IMG/VR virus record: IMGVR_UViG_3300032308_002578
Coordinates: 23,751 to 87,750 of that record
DNA from: a virus
DNA: 64,000 bases
Strand: one strand, 5' to 3'
The notes under the pieces were generated by a model. That model saw only the letters and a list, made by a program, of their open reading frames with translations. It did no database searches and was not told where the DNA came from. The stretch's first letter is position 1; each line of letters opens with the position of its first letter. Shown piece by piece: positions 9,252-20,200 of this stretch. The position numbers were made by a program, and so were the translations under genes.

Positions 9252-11123
9252 ATGTCCGGAAACTGGCTTCATAACATTAAACACGTTCAGCCCGGCGAAC
9301 CCGTCGAGGCTGGTGTCGTCGGTCGTCCGGATCGCACCCTTGAGGAGCGCACCGAGTATTTAAAAGACCGGCTCGACGCCGCCGAACTTGGGCGGGCGTT
9401 GTTTGACAGTGACGCCTCGATTGCGCCGGACGTTATGCCGGGCCATCCGGTGTACTGGAACTACGTCAGCCAGCGCTACGAAAAGGCTCTGGCCGCTGTC
9501 TCTGTTGAGCAAACGACACAGACACTGACTGTGCAGCCGTCCTCGGACTGCGTAGGCATCTGCTACCGCAAGAAGTCGTCCACGCTGGCCGACATCGTCC
9601 TGCGTGGCATCGTAGCTATCCCCGAGTTAACAAACGCCATCGGGCCGACCATTGCGCCCGGGCGGTATTACCTGTCCGCGGTCGAGCCGGGCAAACTCGT
9701 TCAACAGCGGCCCGCGGTAACTGTTTACGTTTGTTACGTGCAGGGCCCGAAGGACAACTGCTCGGACGTGCCGCGCGTGGTGGTCATGCCGCACGTGCGC
9801 GACTTCCTCGATGATCATACGCACTACCGGTTTGATCTGGTGTGTCAGCCCGCCGGCAATCTGGCAAGCACAATAGTTAACGATGTACAGCAAGTCAGCA
9901 TCTTGACCACCCCGCAGAGTCCGAATCTGCCCGGTTGGCTCCCGGCAAACCACGAGATTTTCGCTGGCAAGGCGCCCGCTGGTGCTGTGTTTGGTTACAA
10001 CCTGTCGCAGCATTTGGCGCTGTCGCGCGTCTGGCCGCCACTTCCCGTGCAATCCGTGGCCGTGCTGTGGGACAAGGGCCTCGACCACGTTGGCGCGACT
10101 GAGGTACCGCTAGGCCGCACCGGGCTCGTGACCTGTGACGTCAACGGTATTTGGTGGATGAGCAACTGTTACGGCGACACGCCGTGGCCTGCTAATTACA
10201 CCAGCGCACCGATTGAGGTCACAAACCCGCCTGTCGCCGAGTGCCCGCGCGAAGAGGGTATGCGCATTTCGGTTGTGTACTTGCGTATGCTGCTCAGCAA
10301 TGACCGCCGAATGGTGACAAAACTTGAGCCGGGACCGGACAGCCCGATCACAGTGACAAACTGCGACGGCCTGCCCGCGACCACTGGCGACCTTGAATTA
10401 AACCTCAACCTGCAAGTCGACCCCACCGAAATCAAAGGCGGCGAGGCGTTCAAGGCTGTCCTGAACGGGCGCAAACTGCAGAAGGGTTGGCTAGCCGAAG
10501 GTTTTATCGCGCACAACCAGCCGCAGGTAACAGTCACCAGTAGCCGCACGCGTAATTTGACTACGAACGAAAAAGATCTGCTGGAATTGCCGCTGACCGA
10601 TACGGTTGTCGCGCATCAGGGCTTAATCAATTTCAACTTCGACAACCAGTTTGCGGATCGGGAGATTTTGCCGCAAATCATCAGACTGAGCGACACGGTT
10701 GAGCGGCTGTACATGGATATCCCGTATCTGGGCTTCCCGGCCGGGCAGGCGTCGCTGCTGCGTATCCGATTGAACGTACCCGACGCCAATCTGGGTACAA
10801 ATTTGCAAATGAAAATCCGCGTGCGGTACTTCGGGCGCGGCACCGCGGCGCAGTCGATACCGGCGCTGTATATGACGTACCGCCGGCTTGTGAAACCCGC
10901 TACGACTGGCACGGGGCTGGTGCTGGAAGACAACACTGACGTGACGTTTAATTCAGTCGTAGCGCTTCCGGTTAATACCGTTGTCGAACGCGACAGTTCA
11001 AATTTTGATGTCGCTGAGGGCGACGTAGTCCTCGTAACTCTCGGCCGCGCGGATGGCGATAGCTACCCGGAAGTCGGCGTACTTCGTATCTCGGGGATTA
11101 TCTCTAAAAAGCCGACAGTGTAA
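9252..11123 (+). CDS. Large fibre or fibre-associated structural protein
   Basis: A 623-residue protein starting after GGAGGACACGG, a strong ribosome-binding site. Residues 20-45 are a charged helix (LEERTEYLKDRLDAAELG); the rest is beta-rich with scattered Cys and Pro. No enzyme motif is visible. It opens the block of fibre-type genes and has 8 nt to the next gene. It is probably a tail-fibre connector or a large fibre subunit. Confidence 0.55.
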   Translation: MSGNWLHNIKHVQPGEPVEAGVVGRPDRTLEERTEYLKDRLDAAELGRALFDSDASIAPDVMPGHPVYWNYVSQRYEKALAAVSVEQTTQTLTVQPSSDCVGICYRKKSSTLADIVLRGIVAIPELTNAIGPTIAPGRYYLSAVEPGKLVQQRPAVTVYVCYVQGPKDNCSDVPRVVVMPHVRDFLDDHTHYRFDLVCQPAGNLASTIVNDVQQVSILTTPQSPNLPGWLPANHEIFAGKAPAGAVFGYNLSQHLALSRVWPPLPVQSVAVLWDKGLDHVGATEVPLGRTGLVTCDVNGIWWMSNCYGDTPWPANYTSAPIEVTNPPVAECPREEGMRISVVYLRMLLSNDRRMVTKLEPGPDSPITVTNCDGLPATTGDLELNLNLQVDPTEIKGGEAFKAVLNGRKLQKGWLAEGFIAHNQPQVTVTSSRTRNLTTNEKDLLELPLTDTVVAHQGLINFNFDNQFADREILPQIIRLSDTVERLYMDIPYLGFPAGQASLLRIRLNVPDANLGTNLQMKIRVRYFGRGTAAQSIPALYMTYRRLVKPATTGTGLVLEDNTDVTFNSVVALPVNTVVERDSSNFDVAEGDVVLVTLGRADGDSYPEVGVLRISGIISKKPTV

Positions 11124-11131
11124 GGTGAGCC

Positions 11132-12076
11132 ATGCCTATCGGAAATTGGAACCTACAATGGCTCAACCACAACTCGCAGCGGTCGTACCCGCTGACTGAG
11201 CGGGCCACTAAGGTAGACACAACTGAAACTATCCGCATTCCCGACAGTTTCATTGTCGGGCTGTATTTTCCCGTCCATGCCGGCACGGCAGTTTCGCCTA
11301 GCAACTTTTTTGTTAAATCGCTGTTAATTGCTCCCACCGGCTTTAATATCGTCATCGGCTACAGTGACGGGACCACTACCGTCGACGTAGCCGCGGCGAA
11401 CGTAGTCCGCAGCAACTACCTGCCCAACAGGTCATACGCGCTGGGCGGACTCGATGGGTTTGACGAATCTGTCGGGCAGGTCGTGCTCGGACCGCTGGAC
11501 GAAATCAATCCGTTGCCGTACGGCCTGTATACGTTTACGCCAGAAGCCGGCGAACTGGAATCAGACGCCATTCGGCCGATGATTCGTGGCGTCAGTAGCC
11601 TGCGTGTCGTAAACGGACAAGAAACAAGCGCTGCCATCTACGGGCACGTCACGCTGGTGGCTGGGCCCAACATTCGGCTCGACGTGGGCACTGCGTCTGG
11701 CGGCGAAACCGAGATCACGTTCAGGGCCATCTCCGGCGAGAACCTGACGCAAGACTGCGCCTGCGATATTCCAGATTCGGGTGAGTGCATCCGGTGCATC
11801 AACGGCGTGTGCAGTACGGACGGCACATTTATTCTGGCCCAAGACGACTGTATTGAAATTACGCCAATTACAAACGGGCTGTCGTTCGCCGATACGTGCG
11901 CGCAGCCATGCTGCGGCTGCGCAGAACTGGACGCCATCACAACGCAAATCAATCGCTTTGGCGACGGCGTAACAACGCTGCAAAATTTTGTCACGCGGCT
12001 CGGGTCTGAAGTTACACAGATGAGCCTTGTCGTACTAGGCAGCAAATTGGGCGATTCCAGTTGCTCGGGAGGGTGA
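11132..12076 (+). CDS. Cys-rich fibre protein with N-terminal YPL motif
   Basis: A 314-residue protein. The N-terminus carries NWNLQWLNHNSQRSYPLTE, which is echoed in the proteins at 13603, 15225 and 16019 and suggests a shared attachment domain. From residue 209 it is Cys-rich (CACDIPDSGECIRCINGVC) and contains AQPCCGCAELD near residue 258, a CCxC motif also found in the next protein. The C-terminal 45 residues look helical. It is probably an extracellular tail-fibre subunit whose Cys could form disulfides or bind metal. Confidence 0.6.
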   Translation: MPIGNWNLQWLNHNSQRSYPLTERATKVDTTETIRIPDSFIVGLYFPVHAGTAVSPSNFFVKSLLIAPTGFNIVIGYSDGTTTVDVAAANVVRSNYLPNRSYALGGLDGFDESVGQVVLGPLDEINPLPYGLYTFTPEAGELESDAIRPMIRGVSSLRVVNGQETSAAIYGHVTLVAGPNIRLDVGTASGGETEITFRAISGENLTQDCACDIPDSGECIRCINGVCSTDGTFILAQDDCIEITPITNGLSFADTCAQPCCGCAELDAITTQINRFGDGVTTLQNFVTRLGSEVTQMSLVVLGSKLGDSSCSGG

Positions 12077-12079
12077 GTC

Positions 12080-13600
12080 ATGGCGTGCCCAGATTTCGCC
12101 ATTTCCCAGTCCGGCCGCCGCGGGGTCGGCGTTATCCAAGCCCACAGCGGCTTGGACTATCCGTTCTTCGCCCCGTCGGAAGATATTCGCTATCTCGTCG
12201 CTGACTTTTATCTGGCGTACGAAGCCCCGGAAAGCGAATGGCGCAATCAGCCGCCATCCCCGCCGTTCCGCCTGCAATATCTTTACAATTTTGGCTGCAT
12301 TGTAAATACACGACCAGTCGGGTTTCCGGAAGAACCGGCCAACAGCTCAGGTATTATTGTCGTCGACGCGCATGACAATACAGTATTTGACTCAATCACT
12401 CAGCCGGCGGAGTACGCAGCGCGGGACTGGGGCGCCGACTACACGGTGATCGAATGGCGTACGGACACAGCGACGTGTCGGATGCTGATTTACAAGACAT
12501 GGCCTGAAACAGACGACAACAAACGCAATTACCCTGTCTATTTAGCGCCGCAACAGGCAGTGCTGGACGCCCGCACGCTCTACCGGATTCCAGACCGTGT
12601 AAAGTCGATCAGCGTTCGCAACGGCACAGCGCCATCGGAGCAGTTCCGCGGCGACATCGTTTTTCGCAACAGCTACAACACCGAAATTGTCGCCGGCGCT
12701 CCCGCTACGACTAATTTCAAAGTTACGACGCCAGTCACGTTCTCTGCTGTCCCGGGTTCAGGCGAAGGAAAATATCCCTGCGACGCAGATTTCAATATCA
12801 ATGATTTGCGTGTAATTACGCAAATCAATGGCCTGTCCGGGAATAACGGCGATTTTACATTGTCAGGCAAAGACTGCCTGTGGCTGCGACGCCCGACGAT
12901 TTACGCCGACGAAACGGCCACCGCGTCGCCAACAGCAAACCTTCAAATTGGTGCGGACTGTAAGCCGTGCTGCGCCTGCGAAGATTACGCCAGTACAGCG
13001 CTGTACATGAATAGTGTCCGCGACCGCTACAAACTGATCGGCACCCGCGCTGAGGCTGTGCGGTCGCGGCACGAGGAAAACATCGCGCGTTGGAACGAGT
13101 ATCGTATTTGCAGCGTGCAGTCGCCGTTGCGTTTAATTTTCGTGCCCCAGCGCTGCCCGTACATAGACGTAGTGCTGCTGCTTTGCAATCCGTGCCAGTC
13201 GTGCCTGCCGACCAGCACGCTGACGTTAACACTGACCGCTGAGGGCGACGCCGTCACATCCGCCGAAGAGCCAGTAACTGCCGAAATCGCCTGCGGTTAC
13301 ACGGCGATGTACGCCACTGGAATTAATGGCGCTGCAACGTCAATCGACACGACCGGCACGATGACGTACGCCGTCACGTTCCCGCAACTGCAACCGGGCG
13401 ATTCGGCTTATGTTAAATTCCGACTCAAGTTCTCATTGAAAGCGCCGTACCTTATTCGTGGCGCGCTGACTGGTGTACTTACTGTCTCTGAGCAACCTAT
13501 CACCATCGACTGTGACGGCGTTTCGACAGAACCGGCGCAGGCAGAAGCCGCACAGACGATCTACTGCGACGAAACCGGCAACACTGAGATGCCCTGTTAA
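12080..13600 (+). CDS. Cys-rich fibre protein with CCxC motif
   Basis: A 506-residue protein starting after GAGGGTGAGTC. The N-terminal third is beta-rich and includes SGLDYPFFAP, a weak echo of the YP[LF] motif of its neighbours. Around residue 295 it has DCKPCCACEDYAS, corresponding to the CCxC motif of the upstream protein, followed by a helix and another cluster, CNPCQSCLP. The C-terminus is Thr/Val-rich, like an Ig- or beta-sandwich domain. Tail-fibre role inferred from composition and neighbours. Confidence 0.55.
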   Translation: MACPDFAISQSGRRGVGVIQAHSGLDYPFFAPSEDIRYLVADFYLAYEAPESEWRNQPPSPPFRLQYLYNFGCIVNTRPVGFPEEPANSSGIIVVDAHDNTVFDSITQPAEYAARDWGADYTVIEWRTDTATCRMLIYKTWPETDDNKRNYPVYLAPQQAVLDARTLYRIPDRVKSISVRNGTAPSEQFRGDIVFRNSYNTEIVAGAPATTNFKVTTPVTFSAVPGSGEGKYPCDADFNINDLRVITQINGLSGNNGDFTLSGKDCLWLRRPTIYADETATASPTANLQIGADCKPCCACEDYASTALYMNSVRDRYKLIGTRAEAVRSRHEENIARWNEYRICSVQSPLRLIFVPQRCPYIDVVLLLCNPCQSCLPTSTLTLTLTAEGDAVTSAEEPVTAEIACGYTAMYATGINGAATSIDTTGTMTYAVTFPQLQPGDSAYVKFRLKFSLKAPYLIRGALTGVLTVSEQPITIDCDGVSTEPAQAEAAQTIYCDETGNTEMPC

Positions 13601-13602
13601 TC

Positions 13603-15222
13603 ATGTCTATCCGTAATCAAAACTGGTACAACCTGCAATCGACACGGCGCTACCCGCTGGACGAAACCAGCACGGGCGACGGCGATGACGGCACGACTAT
13701 GCGCGACGACATTCTCGTCGATTGCCATATTCGTTTCCCCAGCACCTACGGCGAATACCTGTACGTGCAGGGCATTACCGTGTCGGCTGGTCTGGTTACG
13801 GTACTCTTCGGAGCAGCAAACAATTTACAAGCCGCTACGGGCGTGACGATTGCGACAGTAGCGCTGCCGAAACCCGTAGCGCCTAGCGTCAATTACGCCG
13901 TGACTGGATTGATTCCCGGTGTATCTGGCTGGGTGGTGTTCGGCCCGGGTATCGACACAAATTTTGTCGGGCGTTACACAAAGCCCAGCCAGAGTCTGGT
14001 GGCTCCTCGCTGCGGCCGGCCGATTCGCGCGCTGCCGATTCCGACGATGGGCAAACTCGGCGTCGCAACATCGCTACAAGGGCTTGTCACTTTAAATGCG
14101 GTGACGCCGGTCAAAGTCACGTACAAAGAAAATGCCGGCGACGTGGTCCTTGGCGCTAATGGTCACATTATTCGGCAGGCCAAGCAGGCGCTCATATTTG
14201 AATTAGATCAGTCGCTCGCCAACGACACCTACAATCCGCTGTCGTTGTTTTTGGGTCCGTGTAGCCAGCGCCCCGAAAGTGGCACATGCCCCAAGACGCC
14301 GATTGAGTCAATTAACGGCGTCACGCCGGATTGCGACGGTAATATTGAAATTGAATTCCCAGGTTTTACGGCGCGCGATATTTCTTGCGGGTATTCCTGT
14401 TGCGGCGTCGATGTACTAGCTGACGTAAGTCTGTCGGAAACGTGCTTGGCTGGGCTGCCAGATCCGCAAAAACAGTTCACAGACATCTGCTGCACGCCGC
14501 AACCAAACACGCCTGTTGATGAGTATTGCTGGGCTGACCCGACGCCAAATATCGACGTAGTTATCGATGATCCGCTGCAATTTAATTACACCTGCGCGAC
14601 GTTGCCCGTGTGCCTCGATTTTTCATCCTGCGCCGAGCCGATTGACATGCTCACGGCGTCGGGTTCGTTCATGCCCGTGCAGACCGAGGCGCCGGATTTG
14701 TGTAACAGCCCAAACACGTCCGGCAATCACTTCACCTACGCCGCGATCGGCAATGCGCTTAATCTTGCGTTATTTAAAAACTGCACATCAGATTGGGCGT
14801 TGAATCACACGATCCGTACGCAATTAAAAATTAGCGCAAAAGGCATAAACCGAAATGGCGGTCTCGTATTGAACTACCGGCAAGAAGTCGGCACTGCGGC
14901 GCTCCGCACGACATACATCGTCGTGCTGCTTGACGTAAATCGCCACCGGTTGCGTGTGCTGCGATATACAGGCAGTAGTTTTATTGAAGAACATTTCGTC
15001 ACAATCAGCGCTAAGACTAATACGTGGTACACCATCTCAGCCACACCGATTGCCAACGAAAACGACACGGTGACGCTTGAGTTTGCGGCTGCGGTGCTGG
15101 ACGGGAGTAAGCCCACGGTTACCGGCAGCGTCACACTAAGCCAATACGGCACGCCGACCGGCCAAGCGGGCATATTTACTCGCCAGTCTTATGCGTATTT
15201 CAACCAGTTTAGAATCGATTAA
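13603..15222 (+). CDS. Fibre protein with YPL motif and ING-type beta motif
   Basis: A 539-residue protein. The N-terminus NQNWYNLQSTRRYPLDE is the clearest match to the YPL motif of the 11132 gene. Near residue 240 it carries INGVTPDCDGNIEIEF, a motif frequent in tail fibres where strands of a trimeric beta-helix begin. Cys clusters follow (GYSCCGVD). The last 180 residues look like a jelly-roll or laminin-G-like carbohydrate-binding fold (strand-rich, FNQFRID at the end). That makes it a candidate receptor-binding protein, by inference. Confidence 0.6.
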   Translation: MSIRNQNWYNLQSTRRYPLDETSTGDGDDGTTMRDDILVDCHIRFPSTYGEYLYVQGITVSAGLVTVLFGAANNLQAATGVTIATVALPKPVAPSVNYAVTGLIPGVSGWVVFGPGIDTNFVGRYTKPSQSLVAPRCGRPIRALPIPTMGKLGVATSLQGLVTLNAVTPVKVTYKENAGDVVLGANGHIIRQAKQALIFELDQSLANDTYNPLSLFLGPCSQRPESGTCPKTPIESINGVTPDCDGNIEIEFPGFTARDISCGYSCCGVDVLADVSLSETCLAGLPDPQKQFTDICCTPQPNTPVDEYCWADPTPNIDVVIDDPLQFNYTCATLPVCLDFSSCAEPIDMLTASGSFMPVQTEAPDLCNSPNTSGNHFTYAAIGNALNLALFKNCTSDWALNHTIRTQLKISAKGINRNGGLVLNYRQEVGTAALRTTYIVVLLDVNRHRLRVLRYTGSSFIEEHFVTISAKTNTWYTISATPIANENDTVTLEFAAAVLDGSKPTVTGSVTLSQYGTPTGQAGIFTRQSYAYFNQFRID

Positions 15223-15224
15223 TC

Positions 15225-16019
15225 ATGGCAGACGCGCGCATACTATTTCCAGAGTTTCGCGACGAGCAGTCGGATTCAAAGTATCCGTTTGCGGATTACG
15301 TCACGCTTGCCGCGAACGAACGCGCGGTCACTATCGCCAGCGATACATTTGTCGACGCCACGTTTTTTCCGATTGACGCTGGCGCTGGTTTGTACATCTC
15401 TGCCATTACAGTCACGGCACAAACTATTTCAATCGCGGTAGGCGACCGCAACACACCTGCGCTGATTACAAGCACGTACTCTGCGCCGTCTCCGCCAGCC
15501 GACGGCGTATTACCGTTTTTTGACACGTATGGCCGGCCAGCCGGCATGCTGTTGTCGACCCCGCTGAATCTTGGGCGGCTTTCAACGTGGCTAGAGGGTA
15601 CATATACGTTTGACCGCACTGCCACGGAATTTGTTGCCACCGTTTGCATACCCGCGCGGGAGCCGGGCGTACGCGGCATTTTGACGCCAGCCGGCGAATT
15701 ACTGGCAGGTGACGTGTGGTTGGTCGGCGACGCTGGCGTGATTATTCGCGGCGCCGAAGAAAGCGGCATTCGCGTCGACGTAATCGGCGTGCCGCTCTTT
15801 AAGCGGTTTGTCTGCGAGCCGCTCGACGACTTTCCCGCCAAGAATTACTTGCGCACGATCAACGGCTGCGGCCCTGATCAGTTCGGCAATTTTACAATTA
15901 CCGCAACTGGACAGGGCGTCAACGCGCGGACAGCCGGTACGAAAGACGACACAGTGTTGCGTGTTTACCCGCAGAACGGAACAATCGTATTCGACACCGT
16001 CGGTAGGAGTACGAACTAA
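15225..16019 (+). CDS. Fibre protein with YPF motif
   Basis: A 264-residue paralogue of the neighbouring fibre proteins. It begins ARILFPEFRDEQSDSKYPFAD, followed by a beta-rich region with a DxxVDATFFPIDAG phrase similar to those after the YP motif in its paralogues. INGCGPDQFGNFTITATG near residue 215 is the fibre beta-motif. Its stop overlaps the next start by one base. Confidence 0.6.
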   Translation: MADARILFPEFRDEQSDSKYPFADYVTLAANERAVTIASDTFVDATFFPIDAGAGLYISAITVTAQTISIAVGDRNTPALITSTYSAPSPPADGVLPFFDTYGRPAGMLLSTPLNLGRLSTWLEGTYTFDRTATEFVATVCIPAREPGVRGILTPAGELLAGDVWLVGDAGVIIRGAEESGIRVDVIGVPLFKRFVCEPLDDFPAKNYLRTINGCGPDQFGNFTITATGQGVNARTAGTKDDTVLRVYPQNGTIVFDTVGRSTN

Positions 16020-17257
16020 TGCCTCGTCCCGGATTTTACAACGACAACGAATATCGCGCGTATCCGTTCATTTACACGGGCAGCGCTGATACTTCGTTGC
16101 CAACTAGCCTCATTGTAGACGCCGGCGTTGTTATGGGGCTGGATGCAGAATTCGACCCGGCCAGCCACAGTGTGTGGCTCAGCAGTATTGCGCGCATAAA
16201 TCAAATGCTGACAGTTGAATTTGCCACAGACGCGCCCGGCGCGCTAGAGGTGCCGCTCCAATTTACTATGACCATCGCCGACAACGTGTGGCAAACAGGG
16301 TTCGCAGAAACGCGCACGGCAGATCTTACCGCGGTGCCGTGCGCTGCCGAACCCATTTGGGAGGGATTTTTAACGACAGGCGCGCTGGCGGCCGATTTGG
16401 ACCCGTATTTCATAATTACATTTGCCGCGAACCAGCACCAACTCGAACCAGCGCGAATTCAAAATCTCGCCAAATCGTATTTACGCTCTATTAGCGTCGG
16501 TAATTTTGCCAGAACAACCATTCCGGCCTGCGACACGCTCAACAATACAAACCGTCCGATTGTGTTAAACACCGAGTGCATACAAGGCGACATTCGATTT
16601 AGAGAAGGGTATAACTGCGCCATTACGCAAACAGATCGTAATCGCGAAATTAGTATTGCCGCGACAAAAGGCGCTGGCGCTGGCGCGACAGGCGACGAAC
16701 TGTGCGAAAAAAGCGGCGAATTGCCGCTGTATACCGGCGAACAGTTACCGCTCGGCCCGATTAAAGAGACAACTTTTATCGCAGCTTTTGATGTTCATGG
16801 TCAAAATCCGCCAACTGACGAGCAACTTGCAGGCTTGTTGCCAGCCACGTGCGCCGGAAACAAGACTGGTGATACATACGGCTGGAAATCAGATCTTAAA
16901 CAAGCGCCCGACGTCGTACCGCCGCTACTCTACTACGATGCGCGTTATTACACATGGAACAATATAAGCTGGATGCAGTCGTCAATTGTACGATTTAATG
17001 AAATTGTAAGCGAAAACGTCGCGGCGCCGGCGCGCGAGTTTGAAGACTTCCCGACACACATGCCGCCTGACGTGCAATCTGTGCAGGCGTTTTTAAGTGG
17101 TGGCCCGCGGTGTTGCGAACTAATTACCACAATAAACGGCGCAGGTGGCCGCACGCTTAATATCATTGGCGGTACAGGCGTTCAAATCGGTACAGCGCCG
17201 CACAAGATCACTGTGACGCTCAATACAAACTCACAAAATAGTTGCGCTACGCCATGA
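16019..17257 (+). CDS. Fibre protein with YPF motif
   Basis: A 412-residue paralogue starting PGFYNDNEYRAYPFIYTG, with VDAGVVMGLDAEFDP following as in its relatives. It includes INGAGGRTLNIIGGTGVQI near the C-terminus, a fibre-type beta motif. Cys are fewer than in the 11132-13603 proteins. The start overlaps the upstream stop by one base and the end overlaps the giant fibre gene by 4 nt. Confidence 0.6.
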   Translation: MPRPGFYNDNEYRAYPFIYTGSADTSLPTSLIVDAGVVMGLDAEFDPASHSVWLSSIARINQMLTVEFATDAPGALEVPLQFTMTIADNVWQTGFAETRTADLTAVPCAAEPIWEGFLTTGALAADLDPYFIITFAANQHQLEPARIQNLAKSYLRSISVGNFARTTIPACDTLNNTNRPIVLNTECIQGDIRFREGYNCAITQTDRNREISIAATKGAGAGATGDELCEKSGELPLYTGEQLPLGPIKETTFIAAFDVHGQNPPTDEQLAGLLPATCAGNKTGDTYGWKSDLKQAPDVVPPLLYYDARYYTWNNISWMQSSIVRFNEIVSENVAAPAREFEDFPTHMPPDVQSVQAFLSGGPRCCELITTINGAGGRTLNIIGGTGVQIGTAPHKITVTLNTNSQNSCATP

Positions 17258-20200
17258 GCGAAAATTTATTTAAAGACTCGCAGTGCCCGATTCAGGACGT
17301 CCCGGCCGTCGACTTCGATTTCATCACAATCGACGTCTGCTCGCCGGTCCCGATCCCGCCACCTATTTTCGGCTGCATGACGCCGGTCGTGCCGCGCGAG
17401 CCGGACACGGAACTCGGCCTGAAGTGCCCGGCGTTTGCGACAACAACTGACATTGCAGTCGGGTACGTCGGCGATGGAAATACCGATTGCGGTGTCGACC
17501 CGAATCCGCGCCTCACGCTCGCGTTCGTCAAGACAGCCATTGATCCGTGCAATTACGAGGTCGCGGTAGACCTTAACGTGCCGATTCCTAGACCGCCGTG
17601 TGCGCCGACGGTTACGGCTGGTGAATTTATCGTCGAGGCCGGTTTTGACGACTGCGTCGCGCCGGGCGGAGCAATTTTGGTCACGAAGAACACCACGCCG
17701 GGCGATTGCACAACGCCCGACCAGTGCGAGTTCGTCATCGATTTCAATTTGAATGTGCCGATTCCCCGCACGCCCTGCCCCGTAATCGACGCCGGAGTGT
17801 TTAAAGTCTCTTCCGGTTATTCCGATTCGCCGTGCATGCAGAACACGAACAACAGGTTCTCAATCCGGTCAAATGTCATTCCCGGGAGTTGCAACGTCGC
17901 CGACCAGTGCGAATTTCTGGTCGATCTTGAAATTGCCGTACCGATCCCTCGCACGCCCTGCCCGGAAATCAACCTCAATAATTTTGCTGTCAGCAGCGGT
18001 TATCAAGATGCCGCGTGCATGCAGGATAAGCAAAACAAATTCAGCATTGTGGCAACCAACATTCCGGGTGACTGCAATACACCGGACCGGTGCGCGTTCG
18101 ACGTTGAACTTGAAATTGCTATTCCAATTCCGCGGACACCGTGCCCAGAAATTGGCATTACAGCACTATCGGTGTCGACGGGGTACAACGACTCGGCGTG
18201 CGTGACCGACAAAGACAACCGGTTTGAAATCACTACCCGGCATGTTCCGGGCGTAGATTGCAACGACCCGGGTACTTGCAGTTTCGATATCGAGTTGGAG
18301 TTAGTCGTTCCAATTCCAAAACCGCCGTGCCCGGAAATTAATATTACAAAATTTTCGGTGTCGACGGGGTACAACGACTCGGCGTGCGTGACCGACAAAG
18401 ACAACCGGTTTGAAATCACTACCCGGCATGTTCCGGGCGTAGATTGCAACGACCCGGGTACTTGCAGTTTCGATGTCGAATTGGAGCTAGTCGTTCCGGT
18501 TCCGAAACCGACGTGCCCAAACATTTACGTCAACAAATTCGAGATCACTGCCGGCTATTCGCAGCAGGCGTGCGTCAAAGACAAAGACAGTAAATTTGAG
18601 ATTATCGCGACGACGACGCCGAGCACAGATTGCAACACGCCGGACGCATGTGATTTTGAAATCAATCTGGAACTGTACGTTCCGATTCCAGAAACGCCGT
18701 GTCCTGAGATCAACGTTAATAAATTTGAAGTAGTTACCGCGTACGCTGGGTCGTCGTGCCTGATTAACAAGACAAACACGTTCGTTATTACGTCGACAAA
18801 AAAGCCCGGCGCCGGTTGCAATGATCCTGAGACGTGCGCGTTCGACGTAGAACTTGAGATCTATGTGCCGGTTCCGCCGCCGCCCTGCGTCGAGTTAAAC
18901 GCGGGAGTTGTTACTGTCTATTCTGGCTATGCGGGTTTTGAGTGCGTCAACAAAACCAGTGAATTACGAATTACCAAAACTACGACGCCGGCAGAGGGGT
19001 GTGATACGCCGGACACGTGCTCGTTCGATATCGACATTGACGTCGTTGTGCCAATTCCGTTGCCGCCGTGCCCTATTATCTCGAACAGCAGCACGTTCTT
19101 CACGCGCTACTCCGACGTGCCAGCGGTGCGGCAGGGTAGTTTTTTTAGGCTGATCACGCTTCCGCCGACGCCCGACTGTCAAGACCCCGGCACATGCGTG
19201 TATGTGCTCGATATTAACGTAGATACTGTTATGCCGCGGCCGCCGTGCCCGGAGTTCAACAAACAGAACATCAGAATCACGGCGGAGTACGACAATTGGA
19301 ATAACCTCAATTTCAATATCACGCCGAACCACGAACTCAATATCGGTACCAACGATCCGCCAGAGTGCAAATACGACATCGATCTTGAAATTGATGTAAA
19401 CATCCCGCGCCCGCCATGCACGGAAATCATTGACGGCGGCGTGTACAACAAAGGCGAACTTGTCGGGCGTTTCATCATTCAGCCCAATTTTTCTCCGGGC
19501 GATTACTGCATCAATACGCTCGGCCTCGATCTTAACCTGTGCGAAACAGAAATCGCGTTCGACCCAACAGGGGCGAAGACCGGTGGCCCTGCCGACAATT
19601 TCAAAATTTGGTATCACGACAAGGGCGAACCGTGCTCGATCGAGCCGCGTTTTGAACTGTTCATTGCGCGCGATGAAATAGACAAGTGCAAGTGGTGGAT
19701 TTCGCCGTACGTCAAAATTTGTATTGAGCAGCCCAAATTTATCGTAGACGACACGGTATACGAAGGCTGCACCTCCAGCAGCGGTGTCTATCAGCCTATT
19801 GACGAAGTAACACTTGAGACTACGACCACCGGCGGTCAGGGCGAGGAGCCGGCTGACATCAAGCACCAACTCACCGTTAAAATGAATTGCCTGCAGCCGG
19901 GCACAGTTACAATTTCGCCCAGCAGCATTGGCAGCGGCACGCTTGAGATTGCCGAAAATAAAATCAATCTTAACTTAGAGTTTAATGTTACAGACTGCCC
20001 GACAAGCGGCGGTTCAGGCGGCAGCGGTTCAGGCAGCGGTGGTTCAGGCGGCGGTGGCGGTTCTTGCGGCGGGCAAGGTGACCCCGGACCCACAGGCCCA
20101 GAAGGGCCGCAAGGGCGACCGGGCCAAAAAGGCGACAAAGGCGACAAAGGAAATGACGGACCGGCTGGGCCGGCAGGCCCGATGGGTCCTATGGGCTTGC

